From: Brachionus plicatilis
Taxonomy: Eukaryota; Rotifera; Eurotatoria; Ploima; Brachionidae
Length of the DNA stretch: 64,000 bases
Reading direction: 5' to 3'
NCBI GenBank assembly: GCA_010279815.1
Contig: QEOQ01000378.1
Span: forward strand, 494,414-558,413
Made by a program: the position numbers and the translations under genes. The notes under the pieces were generated by a model, which saw only the letters and a program-made list of their open reading frames with translations, was not told the origin of the DNA and did no database searches. This document shows positions 31,736 to 42,621 of this stretch, piece after piece (position 1 is the stretch's first letter; every line of letters starts with the position of its first letter).

Positions 31736-33140
31736 ACAAATTAACAAATTAATAAAATATAAAAAAATAAATGAATAAAAAAAAAACTTTAACAAACTTT
31801 TATAAACTAACAACATTTTTATGAAATAGTTTATGGCCAAAAGAATTTTAAGTAATGAAAAGATGCTGGCAGGCAATAAATAGCTAATTACCAAACCATC
31901 CATAACCAACATCACTAATATTTATATTATTGATTAAGTAAAACTGTCTAGATATAAGTATTTAAAATAAAGAATAACACATTCGAATTTATTTTTTTAT
32001 TGCTGTTGTTTCTTTTAAATTTGCTAAGCCTAATATTTTTATTTGTTTTAGATCGCAGCAAAATATAAATAAAATTTTACTAATCCATTTTATTTTTCCT
32101 ATTTAATAAGATAGTCAAGTAAATCAATTAAACCAATATTTCAGAATTTAATTTCAAACTAATAAAAAATCTAAGATTATTGTTTAACAGAAAAGACTAA
32201 ATAAAAAAATTTTTAATCTTGGTTAATTTAAATTTGTTAAATGTTTTAAACTATATCTCGATAATGGTAAAAGATTCCTAATCTGTACCGCATATTAAAT
32301 AGAAAAGTTTTAATCTCCGGGTCCATAAAGTTAATTAAAGTTATAATGCTGCATTAAATTTAATTATTTGTTTTTAAAGAGAACCCAAAACTTATAACAT
32401 TTCTGAGTAGAGTTTTAATAACATAAAATACGATAAATTAATCATTAGGACTTCCTTTTGAAATCGTTGGTTAGCTTTTTTACAATATTTTAACAATATT
32501 GTACTTAATTATAAAGCTTATTCTTCAGCTTTCAAAGTTCAAATGATGTTTACAATGCTCCTATGGACATAACAAAATAACTGAATGTTGAGTAATAATT
32601 AACGGTGATATTAAAATCTAAGTATCTTTAATGATTTTTTTGTTCTCAGATTAAACAAACTCTCTTTTAACATATGTGTATAATTCATTGAATTTCTTAT
32701 ATTTTAAATCATTATACAAAGAATATGGAATTTTTAGGAAAAATTTTTCTTTCAATTCAATTAAAATTTTACCTCTCAATTTTTAGTTTTCCTCTTGGTA
32801 TTTTTATCAACAAACATGAAATATGTTTCTAAATTGAATGGCTTTAAATGGCTTGATTTTATTTAATTTTCTTTTTTTTGATCTTCGTTTAGGTAAGGAA
32901 ATTTTTGTTCAAGTTTTTAGTCATTTATTTGTCAAGTCATCAAATCTACCAAATTTCCGTAAAATTACGTAAAGAATTATTTTTTGAGATTAAAAATCAT
33001 GAAGAAAAGTAAAAAAACGGTAAAAAAAATCCAACTTTTTTTATTTCTTTATTTCAATTTATTATAAAATCAATTCTTTGAATTAAAAATTTTACATCAT
33101 AGATAGTTTCATCAAATGGGTAAAAACCTTTTGACAACAT
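31736..33140. other. Gene-free AT-rich stretch between the inverted arms
   Basis: No ORF, RNA gene or clear repeat recognised over about 1.4 kb. Confidence 0.4.
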
Positions 33141-33275
33141 AAAATCTGCTTTCTACACCCAAAAAAAAGATTTTCACAACCATCATCTTTATTCTATATA
33201 GATTATCACAACCCAAATTTTTTTTTTACGGTTTGGTTGTGATAATCTTATTTTTGAGTGTAGAAAGCAGATTTT
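33141..33275. mobile_element. Short foldback (hairpin) element
   Basis: aaaatctgctttctacac at 33141-33158 pairs with gtgtagaaagcagatttt at 33258-33275. Inside, gattatcacaaccc (about 33200) pairs with ggttgtgataatc (about 33234). The whole 135-bp unit can fold back on itself and is probably a tiny MITE. Confidence 0.75.
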
Positions 33276-33285
33276 TCGTGTCGTG

Positions 33286-33303
33286 TCGTGTTTTAAAACA
33301 CGA
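33286..33303. repeat. Perfect 18-bp palindrome
   Basis: tcgtgttttaaaacacga reads the same on both strands. It is preceded by two tandem copies of gtgtc and follows the hairpin element directly. Confidence 0.85.
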
Positions 33304-33472
33304 CATCCCATCAAATGACTTTGATTTCAAATTTCCAGTTTTAAAGAATTACTTAAGCAGCTCTTTCACATGATTGGTGCTGTGCTTTTTATCTACTTTT
33401 AACAGTCACTAGCCTTATCTGTCAAAAAAATAAAAATTTACTTTGATCTATGAAAAAAATGGGTCTACCTTT

Positions 33473-34105
33473 TCAACACAAAAAAATAACCATTCAACAC
33501 AATTTCATAACGCTGAGCACAAAATGATTTCTTCTCAACACAAAAATTAAAATTTGAAAAAAATACTTTTAGCACAAAAATTAAAAATAAAATAAATGCA
33601 TTCATCACAAAAATTAATGGCTTGTTGAGAAAATTTAAACAAAAATTTATTCAACAACTGTTATAAAGTTGAGTTTAACAGTAAGAAATGTTCTTGCAAG
33701 TTTTTCACTAAATTAGAATATTGTGCACATTTATTGGCATTATAAAAATTTTAAAAAAAAAAGGACCAATTTGTCAATAAACCTAAAAGAGGTAGAGCAA
33801 AAAATGCGGGAAAATTGTTTTCAAGAGACAATTTTTATTCAATTTATTTTCTTTAAGCTTCGAAATTTACCTTATTTACCTAACTTCCACTTATAAATAT
33901 CATTAAATAAAATTTAAAATTAAAAAAAAATTAATTTTTTTCAAAATATTTTTGTGTTGAAAAAAAATTTCCTTTAATAATTATTTTCAAACACAAATTT
34001 TTTGTGTTAAATGTTTTTTTTTTAAATATAATTTTTTGTGCTGAGAAGAAATCGAATTGTGTTGAATGTTTTTTTCATTGTGCTAATCAGAAATTGATTG
34101 TGCTG
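33473..34105. mobile_element. Foldback element with CAACACAAA-motif arms
   Basis: The left arm (33473-33615) has ttcaacacaaaa, attcaacacaattt, gagcacaaaat, ctcaacacaaaaat, agcacaaaaatt and atcacaaaaatt. The right arm (33950-34105) is the inverse (tttgtgttgaa, cacaaattttttgtgtt, ttttgtgctgagaagaaat, attgtgttgaatg, tgtgctaatcag, tgtgctgaaat). The stretch attcaacacaat...tttcttctca is shared almost exactly. No ORF inside. Confidence 0.75.
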
Positions 34106-34344
34106 AAATAATAAAAAAATTTAATTTTTTAGCCTCGTAATAGACAAGAAAAGGTCAAATTTGACCAATTTCAGTCTTAAAGCGAATTTTGTATCATTTT
34201 TGACCTGACGGACAAGGGTTCACTCATCTTCAAGTCTATTCTTAAGCATTCAATACAACATTTATTTATTGCTAACAGTTGAATTGATTAATTATCTAAA
34301 AATTATCATATATGTTTATTTTCCAATCAATAATAACATGGAAA

Positions 34345-34915
34345 AAAGTCTTAACAAGTAAAAAAACAAGTCAAAGTATGACTTGAACTTGAAAATTAAT
34401 TTAAAAAAAAAAAAACTAGACTTGTTTTTTAAAAAATAAATAAACACAAGTAAGGACTTTGACTAATTTCAAAAATTTTAAAAAATCAAGTCATAAATTT
34501 TTTTAAATCTTGATTTTTTATATTTTTTTAAATTTTTTTATTCTTGTTTAATTTATTTCTAAATTTTTAGGCACAATTTTTTTTGTTTTTTATTAATAAA
34601 TTTACTTAAAAAAAAATGAAAATTATGTGAATTACTTAAAAAATCATGTTTCAATATTCACATTGAAAAAGAAATTTAAACAAAAAATTTTATTTTCTCT
34701 GAAAAAAATTTAAGACTTAAAATTTTTTAATCTGAATAAGCTTTAGCCCTGCACAAGTCAAACAAATAAATAATAATAATTAAAATTAAGACTTGAGTTA
34801 ATACCAGACTTATATAAAAGTCACAAGTCAAGGGCAAGTCAAGACTTGTCATTTGTAATAAAAATTCCAAGGTCCAAGTCATACTTTGACTTGTTTTTGA
34901 ATTGTTCTGGCATTT
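34345..34915. mobile_element. Foldback element with AAGTC-motif arms
   Basis: On the left, aaaaacaagtcaaagtatga followed by cttgaacttgaa (about 34373) pairs with the right-side ttccaaggtccaagtcatac followed by tttgacttgttttt (about 34866-34899). Many aagtc or gactt motifs fill both arms. The interior contains a LINE-like 3' tail at 34728-34778. It shares its motif with the repeats at 23694, 37801, 57181 and 59516. Confidence 0.6.
34728..34778 (+). repeat. LINE 3' tail (solo) inside the AAGTC element
   Basis: tttaatctgaataagcttta is followed by gccctgcacaagtcaaacaa and (ataa)n, a diverged form of the tail at 24712-24770. Confidence 0.5.
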
Positions 34916-35339
34916 TCTGGAAACTTCGGTTTTTTTCTTAACTAGCTCAAGTAACTAATAAAACCAAGTCAAAAATTCACTCAGGTTAATTTCTCCATTT
35001 TTTGACTCTTTTCTTTTTTTATTTTTATCTCACACTTCTCACGTTTTTTTTGTTTATGAGTGCTGGATCTTAGAGAGTATCGATTCTTTTTGAATATTTT
35101 ATTCCTTCCTGGTCCTTACCATTGTTTCAATATGATTACAAATAACTTTTAAGAGTTAAAAATAATTTAATATTTTCACTTTTAAGATTTGAGCTGAAGC
35201 TCTCTCGATTATTAGTAAAAATTTAAGTTAAAAATGTAAAAATATAAAATGACAAAAAATTTTCAAAAAAAATTATTAAGACATTGAATATGTTTTAAAA
35301 TAATAAATGATGGGACAGGTAGAATGAAACATATAAAAA

Positions 35340-35535
35340 GCCTATTGCAATATGTGACCAGCTGGTCACTTAATATGTGACCATTGATTCCTACTTAATT
35401 ATGTGATCAGGACTGTTCACCTATTAAGTGACCAGTAAATAAGTGACCAAAAAAAAATTAAAGATTAAAAAAACATGGTCACATAAATTTGTTTTTGGTC
35501 ACTTAAATTTTTATTTGGTCACATAATAAATTTTT
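35340..35535. repeat. GTGACCA-motif cluster (small foldback)
   Basis: About ten copies of gtgacca or tggtcac within 190 bp. The left half is mainly (t/a)gtgacca (35354, 35383, 35428, 35444) with one tggtcac; the right half is tggtcac(a/t)ta (35476, 35498, 35517). This is the pattern of two inverted arms with almost no interior. Confidence 0.6.
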
Positions 35536-35559
35536 ATTAAATTATTTTAAACAATACGA

Positions 35560-36255
35560 AAATCGGCGATAGTCTAATTGGTGAACTAAGAAAAAAAGTG
35601 AACTTTCTAATTTTTAATTGGTGAACATAGTTCACTTAATAAATTTTATATCAAAAAAAAAGTTAACTTGTAATATTTATTTAATTAGATAAGATAATAT
35701 TAGATATGTCAATCGATAAATATTAATTAATTTTATTTATTTTTATGTATTTTTGAGATATGAATTATTAAGCCACGTTCATTACATAATTTGATTTAGA
35801 ATCAATTTTTTCATTAATTTTTAACAAATCTAATCCTTTTGAAATTGTAATTTGTGAACACCACAATTTTATAATTTCAACTACCAAGAGCATCGGAGTT
35901 TTAAATAAACTAAAGAAAGAATTTCTATAAACACTTTGAAATTTTTGACAGCCTGTATTGGTACACCTAAACGATGCTTGCACGCGGCTATTTTTATCTC
36001 TTTTTCTACCAACTAGTTCGAGTTTTGAGTTACAAAAGTAACAGCCTTGATTTGTTAGAATACCTTTTTTTTGAAATTCTCCAATTAACATGACTTCGCT
36101 AATTTCGATTTGGTGTTTTGGCATATTTAATTAAAAGCTATTTTTTTAGTTCACTTGTTTTTGAAAAGTTCACTTATTTTTCTAGCAAAAAAAAAAAGTG
36201 ATCATTTAATTATGCTTCTATTCTTTTTTTTTAAGATCACAAGTTAGTGAACAAA
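35560..36255. mobile_element. Merlin-like non-autonomous element with GTGAAC-motif arms
   Basis: The left arm (about 35570-35655) has attggtgaactaag, aagtgaacttt, attggtgaacatagttcactt and aagttaact. The right arm (36145-36260) has tagttcacttg, aagttcactta, agtgatca and tagtgaacaaaagttc. They enclose the minus-strand Merlin-type ORF. Exact ends and a target-site duplication could not be fixed. Confidence 0.55.
35768..36124 (-). CDS. N-terminal zinc-binding part of an ISXO2/Merlin-type transposase
   Basis: The intact 118-codon ORF runs from ATG (36124) to TAA. Residues about 25-75 form a zinc-ribbon-like module, C..C (CYFCN) then FRCTN..CQK, followed by (V)YRNSFFSLFKTPMLLVVEIIKLWCSQ. ISXO2-like transposases of bacteria and the eukaryotic Merlin superfamily have this order: Cys module, R.GSFF..SK..L......i..w. 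The catalytic DDE core, normally some 200 further residues, is missing, and no continuation is found downstream. Either it is a truncated copy whose frame has by chance stayed open, or a short domain-only protein. It sits between inverted GTGAAC arms. Confidence 0.6.
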   Translation of the reverse strand: MPKHQIEISEVMLIGEFQKKGILTNQGCYFCNSKLELVGRKRDKNSRVQASFRCTNTGCQKFQSVYRNSFFSLFKTPMLLVVEIIKLWCSQITISKGLDLLKINEKIDSKSNYVMNVA

Positions 36256-36260
36256 AGTTC

Positions 36261-36304
36261 AAAAAAGTAGGAGTCGCGGTTTACCCCCCGACTCCTACTT
36301 TTTT
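36261..36304. repeat. Perfect 16-bp hairpin with GC-rich loop
   Basis: aaaaaagtaggagtcg (36261-36276) is the exact reverse complement of cgactcctactttttt (36289-36304), with a 12-nt loop cggtttaccccc. It adjoins the right end of the Merlin-like element and could be its neighbour's terminus, a terminator-like RNA hairpin, or a stand-alone foldback. Confidence 0.85.
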
Positions 36305-36860
36305 ATACAGATTCTGAAACTAGAGAAAATTCTGAACAAAATGTTGGGACCACTTTTTTTATTTATTGAATTAAAAGCCAAAAAAAAATTGAATAAAATG
36401 AGTTTGAAACTAATTTTTGAATAATCATAATTTTTTATTATGTAAAACGTTTATATAAAAAAATTTTTATATTTTTTTTTTTAGACGAATCTTTTAAAAG
36501 AGTGAATTTTTAGGCCAATTCGGTTAATAGGGTATCACCTAATTAGTGCCAAAATTCACACAATAAACATTAAAAATAACTCATTTAACTCATATTACCT
36601 TTGTAAAAATACATTACCAACCCATCTGTGTGATTTTCAGGGCTAACCGGTTGAAAAAATTGGCCGATTGGGTTTATAGGATTAACCGAATTATCCCTCG
36701 TCCCATTAACCCCAGCAGCAGCTAACCGGGTGACCTAAAAATTTTGGCCTAAATGGATGATTCAATTTCGCGTTTTCTATCGTTATTAATTCTTACGAAA
36801 ATTATCAAAAAAATAGGTGACCCGGTTAGGCCGTCTAACTATATTTTAACACATTTTTTA
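36305..36860. repeat. Repeat region with CCGGTTA motifs
   Basis: 36308-36345 carries attctgaaactagagaaaat then tctgaacaaaatgttggga, repeated at about 50851-50889 and, reversed, near 56905-56945. From 36514 to 36835 the motifs ggttaa, taaccgg and ccggtta recur (ccaattcggttaat, gctaaccggttg, taaccgaatt, gctaaccgggtgacct, aggtgacccggttaggcc). The outermost copies are inverted. Composition is less AT-rich than the flanks. It may be another small DNA element. Confidence 0.45.
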
Positions 36861-38500
36861 TCATTATTAGTTCAAAAATTAAAAAACTAATAAATTTTTC
36901 AAATTGGAGAGTTTTAAATATTTCTTTAAACCATTCTTGAATTAGATTTAGTCTAAATTTGGTCTCATTTTAACTATTCAGGTTATTTTTTATATAACTT
37001 GTGTTTTATCTCTTTTTGATTTCTTATAACTAGTTTATGTTTTTTTCTCTCTTTTTATGTTTTTTTTACCTCACTATATCTGATATGATCATTAAGTTTT
37101 AAAAAATATCTTTTGAAAATAGAGTGAAAACTGATATTTTTTTGATTATATGCTTTAACAGAATCGAAAAATTTTTTTTTGAATGCATCAAAGTTGTGAT
37201 TCTGTAAATGAGGCTTCAGAATTGATAAAATATTTTAAGATGTTTTTCAACTGAAAATTTAGAAATAAATAAAAAAATTTTCTCGTAATTCATCTTTCAT
37301 TTAAATTACTCAATTTATACTTAAAGCGCATTAATTACAAAAATAAAGTTTGACGCTAGTTCTATTTTTGTTTTATTTATCTAAATAATTAAAGGAAATT
37401 TCCAAGTCTTTCATTTACGTGTAGCTCTTTAGAAAAAATTAAATTTTTTCAATAGGAAATAATTTAAAAAAAAATTTTATTCTTTGTTCCAAACTTTTTT
37501 TATATTTCAAGGTATTTATTCAATTTTTTATTGAATTTAAATAAAAATTTTTATATTTAAAATTAAGATATTTAAAAATTAAAATAACATTATTTTTATG
37601 AAAACAAAAAAATATTGATAAATTTATATCAAATTTAAAAAATTAGTCACAAAGTCAATGAAGATTGAATTGATTTTATTGTTAATTGATAGCTAGAATG
37701 TTGCATTTTTCAGCATTGATCTTTTGATCACAAAAATATTTATCAATCTTGGATTAAATTTTCCAAATTTTTTTTCACAAATATTGGATTTTGTCATTGG
37801 CAGGGTTTTTTAAAAATAACAAGTCTCAAGTCAAGTCCATGCTCGGACTTTTTTTTTGAAAAGTCTTAAAATTTTTGTTTGTCTTAAAATAGAATGATAA
37901 AATTTTTAATTTATGCTGAAAAGTACATAAGCCATATTTTTACATTATTTTCTTACTTGTTATGGTTTAATACCAATTTAAGAATGAAAATACTTTTCTG
38001 GAACTTGAATTTACTTTTTAAATTTTGTTAGTGCTATATCACCAAAAAAACCTAATACAAAAAGTATGTTAAATGTCAAAATTAGGATAAAAACTAAGAT
38101 TTTTTATCTATACACGTATCATAGCAATAAAATGTATCAAAATGTTGCTCAAGATCATAGAATCTTTTTCGATTTTGTTCAAGCTATAAATTAATTTTCT
38201 ATTAATTGTTGTTTTTTTTATTTTGAATTAAGCCGCTTCCAATTCGATGCTAAAAACTTCAATCATGTAAACAACTTTAATTTAACTGCTAAAAAATAAC
38301 TTATTAAATTTAAGTTAGTATAAAATTAATTATGATATTCGAAAATCTAGTCGAAACAAAGTCAAAACAAATCAAAGGCAATAAAACATTTGGATATTTT
38401 TACACGGGATTAATTAACATCTTTGTGAAGAAGAGAGCAATACAAAAATTTTTTTAATTAAAACTTTCAATTTTTCAAAAATTGATAATTTAGTTAATTA
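36861..38500. other. Gene-free AT-rich stretch between the inverted arms
   Basis: No gene. A short AAGTC-type repeat (acaagtctcaagtcaagtcc) is at 37818-37865. At 38365-38480 a stretch of about 115 bp (atatttttacacgggattaa onward) duplicates, in direct orientation, part of the right arm at about 38905-39020; a diverged third copy is near 59880-59940. Confidence 0.5.
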
Positions 38501-39280
38501 TTTTGAGTCAAATGTGATCAAAAAAATGCATTAAGTTCCTTACATATCACCATTTATTAATTATTAAAAGTTTAAATTTCTTGTAGGTGACAATTTTAAT
38601 TTTTCTGAAAAAAAAATAATCTAGACTCTTAATTTCATTAGTTATACTCACTCACTTTTTTAAATTAAAAGAATCAAACAATATACAGCCTTATTTGGGT
38701 CTAAATTCTCCCAAAATTTTGAACAAACTCAATTAATAATAAAAATGCCTCAAAAGAAAAGGAAACCGAATTCACTATTAAATTTAACTAATTAAAAATC
38801 AGAAATTTATATAAATAATTTTTCTGTAAAAAAGGGGAAAGAAGATTTTAAAAATTTTTAAATATATTGCTAAAAAAAATTTCAAAAAATTCATTTTAAG
38901 AGTATATGTCAAAACTGATCAAGGCGATTAAACATTTTGATATTTTTACACGGGATTAATTAATATCTTAGTGAAGAAGAGAGCAATACAAAAAATTTTT
39001 TAATTAAAACTTTCAATTTTTCAAAAAAATTTACCAAATTATTGTAAAACAAACTAAAATAATATTAAATTAAAAAGAAAAATTGTAAATTTATTCAAAA
39101 TAGCATCTCAAACTAAATAATCTATGTTTGAAACATTGTATATAATTTCAATAGAGCGACATTGCAAAATTTTCTCCTATATATTTCTAAAATAAAATAT
39201 ATCTGAAACATCGCACATTTTCAATGCATTTTCAAAGTTGTATTTAAATTTGTTATAAAACACGATAGAACATGCCATAT
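38501..39280. repeat. Right arm of the large inverted repeat
   Basis: Reverse complement of 30534-31312 at very high identity. The arms are separated by about 7.2 kb and lie between two convergent receptor genes. The right arm ends about 270 bp from the receptor-2 stop codon, while on the left about 1.46 kb, including the GATAAC element, separates the arm from receptor 1. Confidence 0.95.
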
Positions 39281-39552
39281 TTATATATATATATATTAAA
39301 ATTCTGATATTCTGTAGGTTATACATATTTTTTTAAAAAAATAACTATCTCTAATTTTAATTTTATTTAGAAAAAAATACTGCAAAATTTATTTAAAATC
39401 AAAAGTGATTTATACTGGAAAAATAAAAGCATTACACATAACATCTAAAAAGTTGTATAGACAAACAGTTATTGTCAAATTAAATTTTTTTAAACAGCAA
39501 TCAACTAATGTTTATTTTTTAATTTAATTCAATCAGTTTAATTATTAGGTTT

Positions 39553-41847
39553 TCATCTTTTTATGAAAGATGGAACTGAATGGATTTTTTTATAAAAACT
39601 GAATAGCGCTTGCTTGAATTGATTGTTTAAATAATAATAAATTACAGTTGTATATGAACAACTGATAAGATAGAAAATATTTCCAGCTTGATAAATGTTG
39701 GTGCAAATTTTGTTAATGCTATCACAGGGACTTTTGGCAACTTTGAATTTTAATACCAAAATATTCAATCCGAATTCTAGTGATCTAAGCAATATCAATA
39801 CATTGATGCTCACCAAAATGATCTTGGTTATATAAATATCTGATGATTTTTGTTTACTTTCATTATGATTTTTTTCAAAATTCATTTTTTCTGATATCAA
39901 TTTCTTAGTCCTAATGTTTGATCTAAATTTTCTTAATAAAAGCAAATCTGAAATGCACAAGACAACAAATAGAAAGAAATCATTCAAAATAAAGTTAAAA
40001 CAATAGAGTGCAAAATAGATCCATCTTTTCTTTTTGGTCCGAGTGTAAAATCTAGATATTTGTTGATTAGGATTAAATTCAAAAAAGCTTGAAAATGTGA
40101 TCCTTTTGGGAAATTCTTCATATTGATAATAGTTTTCGATTGTAATCATGTCAAAATTGACGTAACTTGTCAACAATTTGTCAAAATTTATAAATGCCAC
40201 TACTGCTATTAAGGACACTAAAAGAAAAAATTTTTTTGCCAAAATATTTTGATAAAATTTCAGACATCTATCATTTCGCAGTAAAAAATAGCGATTTAGT
40301 GAAATGATTACATTTAAAAAATTGGATAAAGTTTTGAGCATTCCGCCTAAAAAATCAACCACATAAATCTCATAAAGTTGTACACTTATCCATCTGCTGT
40401 AATAAGGACACACAATTCCATTTAGTCCAACACAACTATTTGCCAAATGAAAAAAATAAATCAGGCAATAGACCAAATTGAGCATTGAATTTAAGAGCAT
40501 AAACTTGACCAAAATTTGATCAGATGAACATTTTAAGGACAACAAAATAATCATATTTATGAGGTTTGTGATCAAGCCTATTAGGGAAAAAAATGGAAAA
40601 AAAATAAAATTAACAAAGTTAAGATATTCGGACAAATAAAAAATGTCAATATTGGTCAATTGGTATTTTTTGGTGTTTTTCAGCTGCTGAGAACACAACA
40701 CAAAATCTAATTTGCATGTGGAGTTAAGCCATGAAAGATTATCACATTGTCCTGTTTTGTTCAATATTTCCAAACCATCTTGGTAATAGTAAATTTTATA
40801 GAGCCACAAAATGGTACATGAACAATTTATGCCGAAAAAATCGAACAAAAATTTTCTGTTTTGAGGAAAGTTTTTAAATAGACACAAATCTGCTTGCGGA
40901 TAATCATAATTTTCTAAATAAATGCCTACTTCAGATATATTAAAATTTGAATTTATTGTGTCAAGCCATTCAAAAGGCTCTAACAAAAACATATCTATAT
41001 TATCTATAAAAAAATTTATATATTTTATTTTGCTCAAATTTTTAAAGGTGTTCTTATCTATGCTCACAAGTTTTCCATAGATACTTAATTTTTCCATTCT
41101 TCCAAAAATGTTTGCATCCAAAATATTTCTATTGAGTACACTTTGGTAAACTTTTAGGTGCACTTGTTCTATTCTTGAGTCCAGATCGTGACTCATTTGG
41201 TAGAAACTAAGATGGTTGTTTTTTATTATTGTGTCACTTAAGCCACTCAGGTCCAATTCAATTATGTCACATTTATAGAACATCATAGGGCATGTATGAC
41301 GCGCATATCTTGTAGTAATAGAGTAGGACAAATATTTTACCTTAGAGAAGATTATGTTCTGCGAATAAGAGCAGATTTTGTTGTGGGCATACTCAAATCC
41401 AAACTTTGAATAAAAAAAAGCAACATGGACGAGAATTTTATTTTGGTAAAAAAATTCCAAAATGCTAAGATCGAACACAATGCCTTTATAAAATACAAAA
41501 TTAATTTGGATATTAGTTGTCAGATATGAGCTCAAGTTCATTTTTAGATCATTGTCAAGAACAATTGGTCTTCTGGGCGTGAATGTCATTACAATAATGG
41601 CAATTTCTTTTGTAAAGCAATCTAATAAATTTTGACTATTTTTGTCGTAGTTTGAAAAAAAGACCGTTGCTGTAAAAACCCTTAAAGGATAAAAAATTCT
41701 AAAGCCTTCGGTAAATTGAAGTATTTGTTGGCATCTTTGTTTTGAGTCCAACATTGAGCTCATGTTAAATTTGTTCTCCTTGGCTCGGTAGGCTTCATTC
41801 TCAAAAAATAGTAATGAAAAAATTAATAAAAAAATTATTTTCATCAT
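39553..41847 (-). CDS. Seven-transmembrane receptor with large LRR-like ectodomain (receptor 2)
   Basis: I place the start at the ATG at 41847 (764 aa). The frame is open upstream to 41934, but only this Met is followed at once by a signal peptide (MMKIIFLLIFSLLFF) and lines up with receptor 1. Order of parts: signal peptide, ectodomain about 22-405 with LRR character and a Cys-rich cap (NCSCTILWLYKIYYY..), TM1 (GLITNLINM), TM2, Cys before TM3, TM3 ending LNRYF, TM4, basic loop, TM5-TM7, then YYLNNQFKQ. The ectodomain and TM1-TM4 have diverged from receptor 1, whereas about the last 150 residues differ at only a handful of sites. Single exon, convergent to receptor 1. Plasma-membrane receptor with unknown ligand and unknown G-protein coupling. 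Confidence 0.85.
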   Translation of the reverse strand: MMKIIFLLIFSLLFFENEAYRAKENKFNMSSMLDSKQRCQQILQFTEGFRIFYPLRVFTATVFFSNYDKNSQNLLDCFTKEIAIIVMTFTPRRPIVLDNDLKMNLSSYLTTNIQINFVFYKGIVFDLSILEFFYQNKILVHVAFFYSKFGFEYAHNKICSYSQNIIFSKVKYLSYSITTRYARHTCPMMFYKCDIIELDLSGLSDTIIKNNHLSFYQMSHDLDSRIEQVHLKVYQSVLNRNILDANIFGRMEKLSIYGKLVSIDKNTFKNLSKIKYINFFIDNIDMFLLEPFEWLDTINSNFNISEVGIYLENYDYPQADLCLFKNFPQNRKFLFDFFGINCSCTILWLYKIYYYQDGLEILNKTGQCDNLSWLNSTCKLDFVLCSQQLKNTKKYQLTNIDIFYLSEYLNFVNFIFFPFFSLIGLITNLINMIILLSLKCSSDQILVKFMLLNSMLNLVYCLIYFFHLANSCVGLNGIVCPYYSRWISVQLYEIYVVDFLGGMLKTLSNFLNVIISLNRYFLLRNDRCLKFYQNILAKKFFLLVSLIAVVAFINFDKLLTSYVNFDMITIENYYQYEEFPKRITFSSFFEFNPNQQISRFYTRTKKKRWIYFALYCFNFILNDFFLFVVLCISDLLLLRKFRSNIRTKKLISEKMNFEKNHNESKQKSSDIYITKIILVSINVLILLRSLEFGLNILVLKFKVAKSPCDSINKICTNIYQAGNIFYLISCSYTTVIYYYLNNQFKQALFSFYKKIHSVPSFIKR

Positions 41848-42214
41848 TTTTAAAATATGTGTATACCTTTTTGGGAATGAGTATTTATGCAAATGGCTTG
41901 AAATCTGAATTTCCATCAGAAATCCGATCGTCACAAATCGGATCGTTTACCTATCATTTTTATAGGACCTATGAAAATTTGATATTTTATAAAATTAATG
42001 CTTTGTCTTCTAAAATTGCCATCTCATTCAAATATCAAAATAAAAAAAACAATTTTAAAATTTTATAAAATTTAAATTTAATTTGAATCTTAATTTAAAT
42101 TGTAATTAGGCAACAAAAAATTTGATTTTTTTTGGGCCCTAACTAAATCGGTGCTTTGCTAAAATCTCAAAAGAAAATTTTAAAATTAATTTAAATTTTA
42201 CAATCTGAGATAAA

Positions 42215-42621
42215 ATGAATAGCTTTGTGATTTTAATGAGTGTTTCGCTGATGGCCAATTTGGTGCCGACCTCACACGAACTTGAATGCTATGAATGTCT
42301 TGGTTGTTCAGGAATGGGAACTCTTAAAGCCTGTTCATCTGGAGAGAGATTTTGTCAAGTAAATTTTAATTTTGAAAAATCGAATTTAATTTTCCCTTTG
42401 AAAAGAAAATTGTCAGTGACCAGGTTGGTATTAAAATGGTAGCCAAAGGTTGTGTTTATTTTTGTGTCGAAACTGATCCTGCATTTTATAAACTTTTTGA
42501 AAGTGAAGGTGGAAATTTTTGTTGCAATACAGATGGGTGCAATTTTGGTATCAAAGTTAGCTCGAGTGTTCAATTATTTTTTCTATCGACTGGGTTTGCA
42601 CTAATGGCTAAATTTTTTTAA
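42215..42621 (+). CDS. Ly6/uPAR-type GPI-anchored protein, copy 1 (two exons)
   Basis: Proposed CDS: join(42215..42358, 42424..42621), 113 aa. Exon 1 (144 nt) encodes a signal peptide (MNSFVILMSVSLMANLVPTS) and the start of the three-finger fold (LECYECLGC....AC....FC). After a 65-bp phase-0 intron (CAA/gtaaat ... ccag/GTT), exon 2 encodes GCVYFC, the diagnostic CCNTDGCN and a hydrophobic C-terminus suitable for GPI attachment. Cys spacing C..C..C and CCxxxxCN is typical of Ly6/uPAR domains, which are extracellular and often modulate receptors. Reading without splicing gives an early stop at 42442. The homologue at 60562-60974 has the same exon 1 length and intron phase. Confidence 0.85.
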
